Shown piece by piece: positions 44,486 to 54,251 of a DNA stretch of 64,000 nt. The notes below the pieces were generated by a model. That model was given only the letters and a program-made list of their open reading frames with translations, made no database searches and was not told the DNA's origin. The DNA comes from Ditylenchus dipsaci. Its lineage: Eukaryota; Nematoda; Chromadorea; Rhabditida; Anguinidae. Where the stretch lies: NCBI GenBank assembly GCA_004194705.1, contig SADC01001318.1, forward strand, positions 558,001 through 622,000, read 5' to 3'. Both the position numbers and the translations under genes were made by a program. Positions within the stretch are counted from its first letter, which is position 1. Every line of letters starts with the position of its first letter.

Positions 44486-46632
44486 CCTATATCTCAGCCC
44501 AGAGTAAAATTATTGCAAAGCTGTTTTAAGCATTTTCTTAACTCCCACGAGCTCTACCGATTCCGCTTTTTCGGTTTTAAATTTTCACCCAAATCTCGAG
44601 ATCGACCTTAAATTTTTCCGATTTTTGGGCATCCAAAAAATAACTCCCCCGGGGAGCTATTAGAGGAAATACGGTACCTAGTCAAAAGGAGGGCGTTCAT
44701 TAAAAAGGAGTGTTTATTGAAGTGGGGGCGTTTAATAGAGAAAATACGGTAGTTGGGTTTTTTGGAAAATCGAATTTATTTTTCACATAGGCGAAATTGT
44801 TTTTGACCCTAGTAGCAAATACCCCCCTCCCCATTTAACGATTTTCACTTTTTAAAACTTAAGTAAAGAGTACCCAAATATATTTTCCAGACCCAGAAAA
44901 AAGTGCGTAACACCGTTATCACGAGAAAGGCGGACTGTGATTTTCGAATACCTGGGGGTTTTCAGACCTGATGAGCACGAATATCGCAAAATCAGACTCC
45001 CGAACTCGTGTGCAACGCCCTTAATTACCCCAATTTTCAAAGCGACTCTTCGAAAAATGGACAGTTTTTCTTTAGGCTGGTGAGCAGTGAAATAATCTGG
45101 CGCAGCATTTCCTTTTATGCTTATAAGAAATCCCCTTTTCTGAGCTTTCTAATAGTATGTCGTTTGCCTACATATGAAACCATTGAAATGAAACCACATT
45201 AAATCCGAAATTTTCTCACTTGACCAATATCTACTCAAACTGCTCAAGACATGTCATATCGCCGTTTAACTCCATGATGCTTGCTCAATTCTTGTAGAGG
45301 AATTCAAGAGCTACAAGATAAGGCCAGAATCAGCACAAAAATTAAACAAAGGTCACTCAGAAATTATAGGAGAAGAGGTAAACTCAGCTGTTTTCCTGGT
45401 ATTAAAATTGAAGGGTTCCTGTTTTGGCATATTCCTGGTTGACTTTCTGAAGAAAAGTGAGAGTAAAATATATCAAAATGCTCAGCGTGAAAAATGCGAC
45501 AGAACTAGTGCAAAGGCTGACAAGACAACAAGCGAATATCACAAAATCCAAGCCAAAACAATTTGACCTCAAAAACATACCAAAAACCAGGCGCTTTTGG
45601 ACGAAAATTCAAGTGGTTATAGATTGGTTTTGTAAGTTTCTCAGAACTTTATTAGATTTAAAAAATAATAAAAACATCATATGATAGAGCATAAAAAACT
45701 GCATCAGATACCACTACTATTAGATCACAAGTGTTACTGTGTTTTCCCTCTTTTTCAGAAGACTAAAGAAGTGGCCTAGCAGCCTGGTCATGAATAGACG
45801 ATTCTGGTTTAATTTATTAAAATTTTAAAATGAAAATTTTTAATTTAATTAGCCAAACAAAAATCTGGGACAGAAATAAGTGAATCTGGGTCAAAAAAAG
45901 TATTGCGCGACGAAAAGACTCGCCGAAGTCTTGCTTATCTTTTTATATACAACATGCACCAATATCGTTTTCAAAAATATTGATTCTAAACTCAGCAAAA
46001 TTAAACCAGAAGGGCCCCTAATCACATAGTACCCACTAACAACAAGATGTTGAACATAGTTTTGAATGCTGGGGCTACTGCATAAAAAAGCTCTGGGGCA
46101 CTTATTGGTAGGGGCGCGGGTTTTTCAATTATTTAAAAATACTGTTTAAACGACTCCTAAGTAATTTTTATATGCTTTAAACGGTAAAAAAAAGTTATTT
46201 TCTGACATTTTTCCACACAAAAAATGGATTTTTTGAAAAAAATTTGTTGGCCAAAATTCGACTTTTTGCCTTTGTCTCCCAAGGCAATCCAACCTGAAAG
46301 GGTACCTGGATACCCCAAAAAGATGGAATTTAAACATATTTTTGAATACTGGGGCCTACCGCATAAAGAAACTCTGACGCTACTTGCATATACACCGCCC
46401 CCCCCCCCCCAAATCAAATTTTTTTTAAATGTTCCCAAACAACCTATATCGACCTAAAATCGCCTCAGAAGCTCAAAAAAGACATTGTTTTTGAGTTCTG
46501 GTCAATAAAAAATTGAGTTTGGGCACTTTTGAATTTCGACTTTTTACCTGTTTTATCATGTTTTGGTCACTGGAGCTGGGCAAAAAGAGCCTCTAAATGC
46601 ATTTTTTTCAAGAGTCTTGCTCTGAATTATGT
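44486..46632. other. Mostly non-coding stretch
   Basis: Contains TCTACCGATTCCGC repeat sequence near 44555-44640, GGTGTTTATTG-type low complexity near 44690-44750, one exon candidate at 45478-45632, and a hairpin-family flank after 46000. No other gene supported. Confidence 0.45.
45478..45632 (+). CDS. Possible first exon, unidentified
   Basis: ATCAAAATGCTC gives a reasonable start context and the frame reads MLSVKNATELVQRLTRQQAN, then ITKSKPKQFDLKNIPKTRRF, to a strong donor TTTT|GTAAGT. The sequence is basic and non-repetitive. The nearest acceptor (CTCTTTTTCAG at about 45759) would create an immediate stop, so a partner exon is not established. It could be a short peptide or a chance frame. 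Confidence 0.3.
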
Positions 46633-46633
46633 C

Positions 46634-46742
46634 TAAGGTAAGTGAGTGCGCGCATCTCTAACCCTTCAAGCCCCTGCGCCCCGAAGGGGCGCAGGGGCTT
46701 GGTTGCTTGGGGTTGAGATGCGCACACCACATACCTTAGACG
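46634..46742. repeat. Hairpin repeat family, copy 5
   Basis: GTAAGTGAGTGCGCGCATCTC, AAGCCCCTGCGCCCCGAAGG and GGGGTTGAGATGCGCACACC. Flanks CTCTGAATTATGTCTAAG and CATACCTTAGACGCAAATC are shared with copies 2-4. Confidence 0.8.
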
Positions 46743-47141
46743 CAAATCACTCGAAAGTGACTCTGGATGCATAAAAAAATGTATGCATACCAGAGTTTAT
46801 TCATGCGGTAGCCCCAGTCAACAAAACTATGTTCAACATCTTTCTTTTTGTTCAAAATTGGTCCCTTTTTGGTCTATTTCCACCCTGATACAGCCTTAAA
46901 TCCCTTCGAAAATGGTCAAAATGGGTACTTTTTGGTGGTCCAGAAACTCGATTTTTTATTGACCAGAACTCAAAAATAATGTCTTTTTGAGCTTCTGAGG
47001 CGATTTTAGGTCGATATAGGGTGTTTGGAACATTTAAAAAAAAGTTGATTTGGGGGGGGGGGTATATGCAAGTAGCGCCGAAACTCTGGTATGCATACAT
47101 GTTTTTATGCATCCCGAGTTACTTTCGAGTGATTTTTGTCT

Positions 47142-47224
47142 AAGAAATGTGGGTGTGCGCATCTTAACTCCAAGCCGCCGCAGAAGGCGTGGAGTTGAGA
47201 TGCGCGCACTCACTTATCTCAGAC
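47142..47224. repeat. Hairpin repeat family, copy 6 (opposite orientation)
   Basis: GTGGGTGTGCGCATCTTAAC, CAAGCCGCCGCAGAAGGCGT and GAGTTGAGATGCGCGCACTC. The flanking sequence to 47290 mirrors the flanks of copy 5, so 46560-47290 forms a larger inverted pair. Confidence 0.75.
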
Positions 47225-47734
47225 ATAATTACGAGCAAGACTCTTGATCGAAATGCATTTAGAGGCTGTTTTTGCCAAGTCCCATGTTGAAAAGGGCAAA
47301 GCTGCAAAAAGACTTTTTTGTTGAAAAAATACTTTTATTTGCTGCAAATATTGTTTTGCTTCGCATGCCTTCTCGCAACATTTTTTCACTAGAAATATCA
47401 ATTATTATACTTATTTTGCAATCTATTCGTGCAAACTCAATGCGTCCACACGTCAATTCGTCCACAGATCAATTAATCACACTTTCGAAACCTAGGTAGT
47501 CCCTTATTCTCCAGGTGGGGTGCGGCTGGACAACTCGAGTACTGCCTGAAAATTTCGCGACGAAAACCGAATTTACATATACACTAACGTACTCAGGACA
47601 CTGTTCTAGGCATGATATAATTATATATACTCAATTTGAATGATTCCCTTAATCTTAAGGTCGACTACCTGGTACTTGTGCACTTCAGGTGGTTAAACTT
47701 AAATAAAGACTTAAATTTTGGTTGATTTTTTTTC

Positions 47735-48850
47735 CAAATTTTAAAAACCGATTGCATATTCGTGTTTCTCGACTCCGATTCATCCGAGAAACAGTCAACA
47801 GATTCTGTGAAAGTGAAAAAAAATTCGAACCACAGTGGGGATATCATGGTTTTCAGTCAAAATTTTAAAAATTTGAATTGGCGCCTTTTGAATTTTCAAG
47901 GGAATAAAGGATGTATTGGGAGGGCAGGGAATAAAAGGGGGCCACTTTCATGGCAGAGCGTTAAAAGAGTGAATGTTTGTATTCTTCGAGTGTCTTAATA
48001 TGTTTTTCAACTGGACTATGCAAAAAGAGTATCTAAATGCATTTTTGTTAAGAGTCTTCTCGGTTTCATCTTTAAGGTAAGTGAGTGTGCGTATCTCTAA
48101 CCTACCAAGCGCATCTCTAACCTAACCTACCATGTTCAACATCTTCTTGTTAGTGGGCCCTGTGTGATTAGTGGCCCTCTTTTATTCCCTTCCCCTCCCA
48201 ATACAGCCATCGTAGTGCGCAGAACAGATAAATTTATCTAACAGATAAAATTCAAAATATTTTTATCTGACAGATGAAATTTATCGGTCAGATAAAATTC
48301 GAGTTTTAAATAAAAATAAAAATAAAATTAAATGATGGGTTCCACACTTGTAAATTTAAAGAATATTTTAAGAATAAAAGTGATCAAATAGCTGATGGGT
48401 TACAAAAATTTTCAGCCAGGATTTTTGGCAAAACCATCAAATTTTTTAGCCATTATTATTCTTGATAATTTCTATAGATTTGCAACTGTGGAACCCATTT
48501 TTTAATTTTATATTAATTTTTATTTTAAACTCGAATTTTATCTGACCGATAAAATTTTATCTGGCAGATAAATTTTATCTGTCAGCTAAAAATTATTTGA
48601 ATTTTATCTGATAGATAAATTTATCGGTTCAGATAAATTTATCTGTTCTGCGCACCACGACAGCCATTATTCCCTTAAAAATTCAAAAGGCGCCAATTCA
48701 AATTTTCAAATTTTGACTAAAAACCATGATACCCCTGTGGTTCAATTTTTTTTTTCGAAAAATTTTTTTTCCACTTTCACAGAATCTGTTGACTGTTTCC
48801 CGGATAAATCGGGGTCGAGAAACACGAATATGCAATCGGTTTTTGAAAAT
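47735..48850. repeat. Fold-back element hosting a nested MITE
   Basis: The left arm (CGATTGCATATTCGTGTTTCTCGA ... TTGGCGCCTTTTGAATTTTC) is repeated inverted at about 48660-48845. A related sequence, partly complete, runs to the right edge of the window (63745-64000). The centre is occupied by the 48211-48659 MITE and a partial hairpin-family copy at 48075-48130. Confidence 0.75.
48211..48659. mobile_element. hAT-like MITE with AGATAAATTTATCTG units
   Basis: Ends CGTAGTGCGCAGAACAG and CTGTTCTGCGCACCACG, flanked by a perfect 8-bp duplication ACAGCCAT (48203-48210 and 48660-48667). The interior is a palindrome of AACAGATAAAATTC-type units, with arms about 200 bp. It is inserted into the arm-centre of the surrounding fold-back element. 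Confidence 0.9.
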
Positions 48851-48859
48851 TTCTGACAA

Positions 48860-50365
48860 AAAGTGGTCAGTTGTGAGGGGGGGGGTCAGTTAAAGTCTAG
48901 CCGAATAACCCAGGGCATTGAGATTCTAGTTAGTCAAAACAGGATTTTGGTATCAACGAACTGTTTTCAGCACACAATTTCGGGTTGAATAGCATGGTTT
49001 ATTCGTTCCTAATAAAAAATAAAAATTTGTGGACAAATTGACCGCAACATACCGTATTTCCTCTAATAAACGCCGCCACCCCCCCCCCCCCAAAGTCGGA
49101 AAATGTACCCAAAATTGCTGACTCTTAATTTGCGAATTTCTAGCTTATTTACTTAACCAAAGTTTTACCGCGACGACTTATTTTGTTTATTAGAAGAAAT
49201 ACGGTGGACTTTTGGACGCTACTGTAATTCCGAGCAAGACTCTTGATCAAAAATGCATAAAGAGAGTCTTTTTGCCCAGCCCCAGCAAGAAAAATGTGAT
49301 AAATCACCGAAATATGACCCGAAAATACCCGAAAAAGACCATCCACGCCCAAGGGGCGAGTGGCATTTTTTTGGCAAAGTTAAAAATATGTTAATTGAAC
49401 CGTTAACTGAACCGTTAAAATTCAAAAATAAAAGACGCGCCGAAATTTTTAAGCAAATTTTTTATTTTAACGCTATTGACAACCATGGTCTACACATTCT
49501 CGCATTGTAACATTTGAGTACATTTTGAGACAAAAAGAGTCTTAAATACAGGGTGTTGTTCCCTGAAATTTGAAACACTTAGATAGGACTCCCTGATAAG
49601 GGAGGGAGCCTGTCTGTGAATTGGGGGAACTTTGATGAAAAAATATTCTCGTAGATTGTGCTCGAGTTCCGTGTGAATTTGGCTCCCCAGCTCTGAAAGC
49701 CGACAAAAATAGAGCAATATCACAGTTATGAAAAACCTTTATATGGGTATCGAGGTATTCTTAGAAGTTTTGGAGTGTTAGTTGTACTACTTTTTGTGGC
49801 CCTTCAGAGCTGGGGAGTCAGATTTATGAGGAACTTGGGGTCGCTAAACAAGAATTTAAGAGACATAGTCTGTAATCTAGCGAAATATGTACATTTTTGA
49901 TAGATAATGTAGTTCCTGATGTGTGGATGGCTGCTATATGAGCAATATCCTATTTACAAATTTACGAATTCGATCTAGAATAAAATTATGGCCTTTTAAA
50001 ATATTTCAAATTTATGAGGAGATCCTGTATTCATGGTCCACGATTCCTTGAGCAAATATGGCTTTTCCAAGATTGCAAAGTGCTCGGCAATGCAATTATT
50101 ATTTGCCAGCTGACTATTGACCACGATTTTTTTCTTGTTAGGCTATATGCAGTTACTCATGACACGACTTCTTAAATTTTTCGAAAAAGTCCGATTGGGA
50201 TTATTACATATATTGTGGTTAAGCTTAAATCGACAAAATCACACAAATTGAAGTAAATTTATATTTATCAGAGGTTTTTCATTCTCCAAGACATGCACAA
50301 ATACAAAATAAAGCAAAAAGATAGATATAAACACACACAGAATCAATTTAATCCCCCGTTTGCAG
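48860..50365. other. AT-rich non-coding stretch
   Basis: Contains short low-complexity sequence (CGCCGCCACCCCCC near 49070) and GGAAATACGG tags. No exon was recognised. Confidence 0.45.
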
Positions 50366-50535
50366 GTGGGTAATAGTAGGAATAGGGATTTGCAAAGTGT
50401 TGGCCCAGCAATTGATGCGTATGCTGGGTATGCTGAGACCAAGCAGCCAGGGGTCTATCATTGGAGTGGACGATGTGGTGGCACCATTACCCATCATGTG
50501 ACTCATTGCTGGCTTTCCATCACTCCTGAATGCAA
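50366..50535 (-). CDS. Possible Hox-associated exon (frame unresolved)
   Basis: A balanced-composition island behind the acceptor TCTATTGCATTCAG. One frame begins SDGKPAMSHMMGNGATTSST and PMIDPW. Another, from TGGTCTCAG onwards, reads HTQHTHQLLGQHFANPYSYY then YPPANGGLN and a stop. Both look like Hox low-complexity regions, but no single frame covers both. A donor at ATGATGG|GTAATG would leave one base and fit the exon at 25851 (MSHMM joined to ISSILESP), making this the start of gene B. Alternatively it is the end of gene A. Both links are speculative. Confidence 0.4.
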
Positions 50536-51469
50536 TAGATTTAATTTTGTAATACCGTATTACTAGGGTCTGCAGGCGCCTATCGGCGCCTATGCCGTTC
50601 TTGAAACATTAGTGGTTCGGGCACTATTCCTCTGGTTTGGGAACATTAGTGGTTTATGTAAATTAGTAGTTCGGGTAGATTAATCTTTCGAGTGCGTTAA
50701 TGATTAGGGTAGATCATCCACCCTACCTGTTAACCCACCTACTCTACCTCGCCTACCCTCGCATATCCTCGCCTACCCTTGCTTATCTTCGCCTATTTTC
50801 GCCTATCTCGCCTATCCTTGTCATCGGATAGCTAAAGTTGAAAAATAAAACCGAAGATATTCAGCAATGACGATTATAGCAGTCAATTCTATTAAATTCT
50901 ATGTAAAAATTAACAAATAGCGCCGAAAAAACAAATTGCACGTGGTTCGGGCCCCATACTGGTTTTTGGGGGGTATGGACGTGGTTCGGCCCCCATCATA
51001 GGCTTTCCAATGACTACAAACATGCAATGATAAATATGCCGAAATAAAAAAATTTTCACTTGTTACCATGCACGTGAGATTCTAAAATGAAGGCTAAGAG
51101 ACTCGGCGACATCGCCAGGAAATTGGCACCAATTCGAAAAAGTTTTTCATGCAATTTTTTTCGCATAGAACCCCTAATTTTCAACTTCAGGAGCCGAAAT
51201 CTCAAATTTTTGGTGTGTGGTAGCAAAGTCAAAAATATGTTTTTGTTGAACGTCAGAAGCGAATTGAATTGTGGAATTTTCGCAAATAATTTCGTGAATT
51301 TGAAGACAGCGGTCGTATTCAGGTAGGTTAGTAGAGTTTTGGATCAAGAGTTACTTGTGATCTACTCGATGTGTTTCAGACGGGCCGAGTAGGTTCAAAG
51401 ATCATGAGTTACTTTTGATCTACTCAACTCGTTTCAGACACTCGAGTAGAGTTTTGGATCAAAAGTTAC

Positions 51470-51561
51470 GGTTCTTTTTGGTTATCGGGAATACCCGATT
51501 CTTACGCATAAATTGTCTTAGCACGACTGAGGTCGGGTATTCCCGATAACCAAAAAGAACC
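51470..51561. mobile_element. 92-bp hAT-like MITE
   Basis: A palindrome with ends GGTTCTTTTTGGTTATCGGG and CCCGATAACCAAAAAGAACC, flanked by a perfect 8-bp duplication AAAGTTAC (51462-51469 and 51562-51569). It is nested in the left arm of the large fold-back element and absent from the corresponding right arm. Confidence 0.88.
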
Positions 51562-51820
51562 AAAGTTACTCGCGATCCTACTCGAGCAGCGAGTAATTTT
51601 TGATCCGAGTAGAATTTATTTCTACTAACTATAATCGATTTTCACTCGCCTAACCTGGCTTTCTAACCCCGAGTTTTACGAGTAGACTCAATTTTTTTTG
51701 AACTGGCTTGAGTTCTACTCGCCTGACTCGAGTTATACTCGGCCAACTAGGTTTTCTACCCCGAGTTTTACGAGTAGACTCAATTTTTTTAAATTTTCTT
51801 GAGTTCTACTCACCTAACTC

Positions 51821-52699
51821 GGGTGCACTACGTTTCACCGTCACTGTTTTCACCGTTCACTATTTTCACCGTCACTATTTTCACCGTCACTATTTTCACC
51901 GTCACCTATTTTCACCGTCACTATTTTCACCGTCACCTATTTTCACCGTCACTATTTTCACCGTCACTATTTTCACCGTCACTATTTTCACCGTCACTAT
52001 TTTCACCGTCACCTATTTTCACCGTCACTATTTCACCGTCACCTATTTTCACCGTCACTATTTTCACCGTCACTATTTTCACCGTTCACTAAATTCACCG
52101 TCAGCACTTTAGGACCGCTTTTTAGATCTAAATTTTTCTAAAATTAAACAGTCTTGGTACCAAATTGTAGCCTGAATGTCAGCTACATTTTGGTACTACA
52201 AATTCTGGAAAAATAAAACAAATTTAGAACTAAACTTGAGAAGGCGTTCAATCTCACACTTTTTCATCACGGTAGAACGCAGGGTGAGCGTCTTTTAAAG
52301 TTTAAAACTAAAATTTTTCGTTTTTTTTAGAAATTGTAGTACCAAAATGTAGCTGACATTCAGGGCTACAATTTGGTACCAAAAATTTTAAAAATTTCGA
52401 AAAATTTAGACCTAAAAAGTGGCCCTAAAATGCTGACGGTGAATTCAGGTGACGGTGAAAATAGTGACGGTGAAAATAGGTGACGGTGAAAATAGTGACG
52501 GTGAAAATAGTGACGGTGAAAATAGTGACGGTGAAAATAGGTGACGGTGAAAATAGTGACGGTGAAAATAGGCGACGGTGAAAATAGTGACGGTGAAAAT
52601 AGTGAACGGTGAAAATACGGTGAAAATAGTGAACGGTGAAAATAGTGACGGTGAAAATAGTGAACGGTGAAAACAGTGACGGTGAAACGTAGTGCACCC
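51821..52699. mobile_element. hAT-like MITE with TTTTCACCGTCACTA arrays
   Basis: Ends GGGTGCACTACGTTTCACCG and its complement, flanked by a perfect 8-bp duplication CCTAACTC (51813-51820 and 52700-52707). Each arm holds about 17-18 tandem TTTTCACCGTCACTA units in opposite orientation. A middle inverted repeat contains CCAAATTGTAGCC(C)TGAATGTCAGCTACATTTTGG. It is related to 1672-1926. The frames over the arrays (HYFHRHYFHR...) are artefacts. Confidence 0.92.
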
Positions 52700-52914
52700 C
52701 CTAACTCGGCCTTATAACCCGAGTTTTACGAGTAAATTAATTTTTTTTTAATTTTCTCGAGTTCTACCATGTTTTAATATCAAAAACAACTGTCAAGCTT
52801 ACTGATATAAATCACAAGTTCAAATCTACTCTAATCATACTGAATAGGGTTTACTCGTTTTTAAAAAAGCCAAGTTGGGCGAGTAAAGCCCAACTTGATC
52901 GAAAAAAATCGTGT

Positions 52915-53285
52915 TTACTCGTAAAACTCGGGGTTAAAAAACCGAGTTGGGCGAGTAGAACTCGAGAAAATAAAAAAATTTAATTTACTCGTAAACTCGG
53001 GGTTAAAAAACCGAGTTGGGCGAGTAGAACTCGAGAAAATAAAAAAATTTAATTTACTCGTAAAACTCGGGGTTAGAAAACGGAGTTGGGCGAGTAGAAC
53101 TCGAGAAAATAAAAAAATTTAATTTACTCGTAAAACTCGGGTTAGAAAACGGAGTTGGGCGAGTAGAACTCGAGAAAATAAAAAAATTTAATTTACTCGT
53201 AAAACTCGGGGTTAGAAAACGGAGTTGGGCGAGTAGAACTCGAGAAAATTTAAAAAAAATTAATTTACTCGTGAAACTCGGGGTT
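52915..53285. repeat. Tandem array, about 62-bp unit
   Basis: About six copies of a unit containing TTTACTCGTAAAACTCGGGG, TTAGAAAACGGAGTTGGGCG and AGTAGAACTCGAGAAAAT. The array lies in the right arm of the large fold-back element; the left arm has only two to three related units. Confidence 0.85.
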
Positions 53286-53605
53286 AGAAAGCCAGGTTAG
53301 GCGAGTGAAACTCGAGTATAGCTAGTAGAAATAAATTCTACTCAGATCAAAGGTTACTCACTGCTCGAGTAGGATCGCGAGTAACTTTTGATCCAAAACT
53401 CTACTCAACTCGTTTCAGATGGGCGAGTTGGATCAAGAGTAACTCTTGATCTACTGACTCTACTAACCGAGCTGAATACCACCCCAGGACTTAAAAAACT
53501 TGGGGTTTTAAAAGCTCGCGGTTTAACCGAATATGCCTCTCTTGACAATATTAAATAAATCTGCTAAAAACACATTCATAAAATTTGAAAACCAAAAATA
53601 AAGTA

Positions 53606-53677
53606 TGGAGCAGGTAGGAATTGAACCCACGACATTCCGCACGCTAAGCGGACGCTCTACCACTGAGCTACAGCCCC
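53606..53677 (-). tRNA. tRNA-Ala (AGC)
   Basis: GGGGCTG acceptor against CTGCTCC (one T-T mismatch, one G-T). The D-arm is GCTCAGTGGTAGAGC, the anticodon stem-loop TCCGC-TTAGCGT-GCGGA has anticodon AGC, and the T-arm GTGGGTTCAATTCCTAC keeps the B-box core. The overall pattern is a eukaryotic tRNA-Ala. The T-arm TTCAA and the acceptor mismatch leave some doubt about function. It begins directly after the Hox gene A stop codon on the same strand. Confidence 0.88.
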
Positions 53678-53971
53678 TCACATGACGATTTGTGTTAAAA
53701 CTTGGTAAATAATATGATTATCATTTCCACCATTTTTCGTCCACTCTAACAACCCACCTATAAAATCGCCTAAATGAGCGGAAGAATGGTCGTCCATAAC
53801 CACTCCACTACCACTAGTACTGCAGTTATTGTTGAGTGACATAGGGACTAGATTGTTATTGTTACTGGGCGAAGCACTTCCATTGCTGTTCAAGGTAGAC
53901 TTGTTGGGTGGGTTGGCGGGAATCAGGGTAGTTTGGTTGTCTACTTCGTCACTACATCTGATTTTCTCCTT
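53678..53971 (-). CDS. Hox gene A, C-terminal exon
   Basis: After a 47-bp intron the frame continues KEKIRCSDEVDNQTTLIPAN, PPNKSTLNSNGSASPSNNNN, LVPMSLNNNCSTSGSG and MDDHSSAHLGDFIGGLLEWT, ending VLTQIVM and TGA at 53678-53680. Joining AAG|AAG gives NRRMKAKKEK, so homeodomain residues 58-60 are K-E-K, as is common. The Asn/Ser-rich tail is typical of Hox C termini. An acceptor three bases later would remove one Lys. The tail could also splice onward before the stop, in which case the end shown is wrong. Confidence 0.8.
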   Translation of the reverse strand, partial: KEKIRCSDEVDNQTTLIPANPPNKSTLNSNGSASPSNNNNLVPMSLNNNCSTSGSGVVMDDHSSAHLGDFIGGLLEWTKNGGNDNHIIYQVLTQIVM

Positions 53972-54018
53972 CTCAAATAATTTCGTTATGCAAAAAGATC
54001 CATTTGCCTCCAAAATAC

Positions 54019-54114
54019 CTTGGCTTTCATCCGCCGATTCTGAAACCAGATTTTGATTTGTCGATCACTGAGCCTGGTCATACTCCTTAATTCATCTCTC
54101 TGTTTTTTGCTGAC
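54019..54114 (-). CDS. Hox gene A, homeobox exon 2 (helices 2-3)
   Basis: 32 codons: VSKKQRDELRSMTRLSDRQI then KIWFQNRRMKAK. It encodes homeodomain residues 26-57, including recognition helix 3 with the conserved Trp48, Phe49, Gln50, Asn51 and Arg53. Gln50 and Asn51 read the TAAT-type core in Hox sites. Acceptor TTTTTCTTAG and donor AAG|GTATTT. In phase 0 with both neighbouring homeobox exons. RQIKIWFQNRRMK is central-class-like, while VSKKQR..L is closer to posterior (Abd-B/Post) proteins. The Ala at position 56 is unusual. Confidence 0.95.
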
Positions 54115-54169
54115 CTAAGAAAAATTTTCTTGAATTATTTGTGGAGAACAGCAAGTCTTGCCAACTTAC

Positions 54170-54251
54170 ATAGCTGCACTCCTGAAACTTTCGTTCCAAA
54201 ACTAGAGTTTGTTCTCGTTGGTACGTTTGCCTGCCTTTTTGTTGTTGGCAT
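54170..54251 (-). CDS. Hox gene A, homeobox exon 1 (N-arm and helix 1)
   Basis: 27 codons from A|TGC: CQQQKGRQTYQREQTLVLER then KFQECSY, before the donor TAT|GTAAGT. QQKGRQTY occupies homeodomain positions 1-8; L16 and F20 of helix 1 are present. GRQTY at 4-8 is typical of central Hox proteins, while TLVLE resembles lophotrochozoan Post2. The acceptor TTCATTTCTAG needs two bases from the preceding exon, but the exon at 57105 leaves one, so a small exon is probably missing between 54252 and 57104. Confidence 0.93.

Larger units (their letters stand above)
51305..53485. repeat. Large fold-back element of CGAGTAGA/ACTCG repeats
   Basis: TATTCAGGTAGGTTAGTAGAG and GATCAAGAGTTACTTGTGAT at the left mirror ATCAAGAGTAACTCTTGATC and CTCTACTAACCGAGCTGAATA at the right. 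The arms consist of (A)ACTCGAGTTCTACTCGCC(T/C) repeats. Two MITEs are inserted within it (51470-51561 and 51821-52699), and the right arm contains an expanded tandem array. Confidence 0.8.

Noticed and set aside
41989..44493. 8-bp target duplication for the hAT composite
   Set aside because: Flanks ATCTGGAT and CCTATATC do not match, so the insertion boundary claim rests only on the inverted ends.
51708..52697. HYFHRHYFHR-type frames on both strands
   Set aside because: Pure translation of TTTTCACCGTCACTA tandem arrays in the MITE at 51821-52699.
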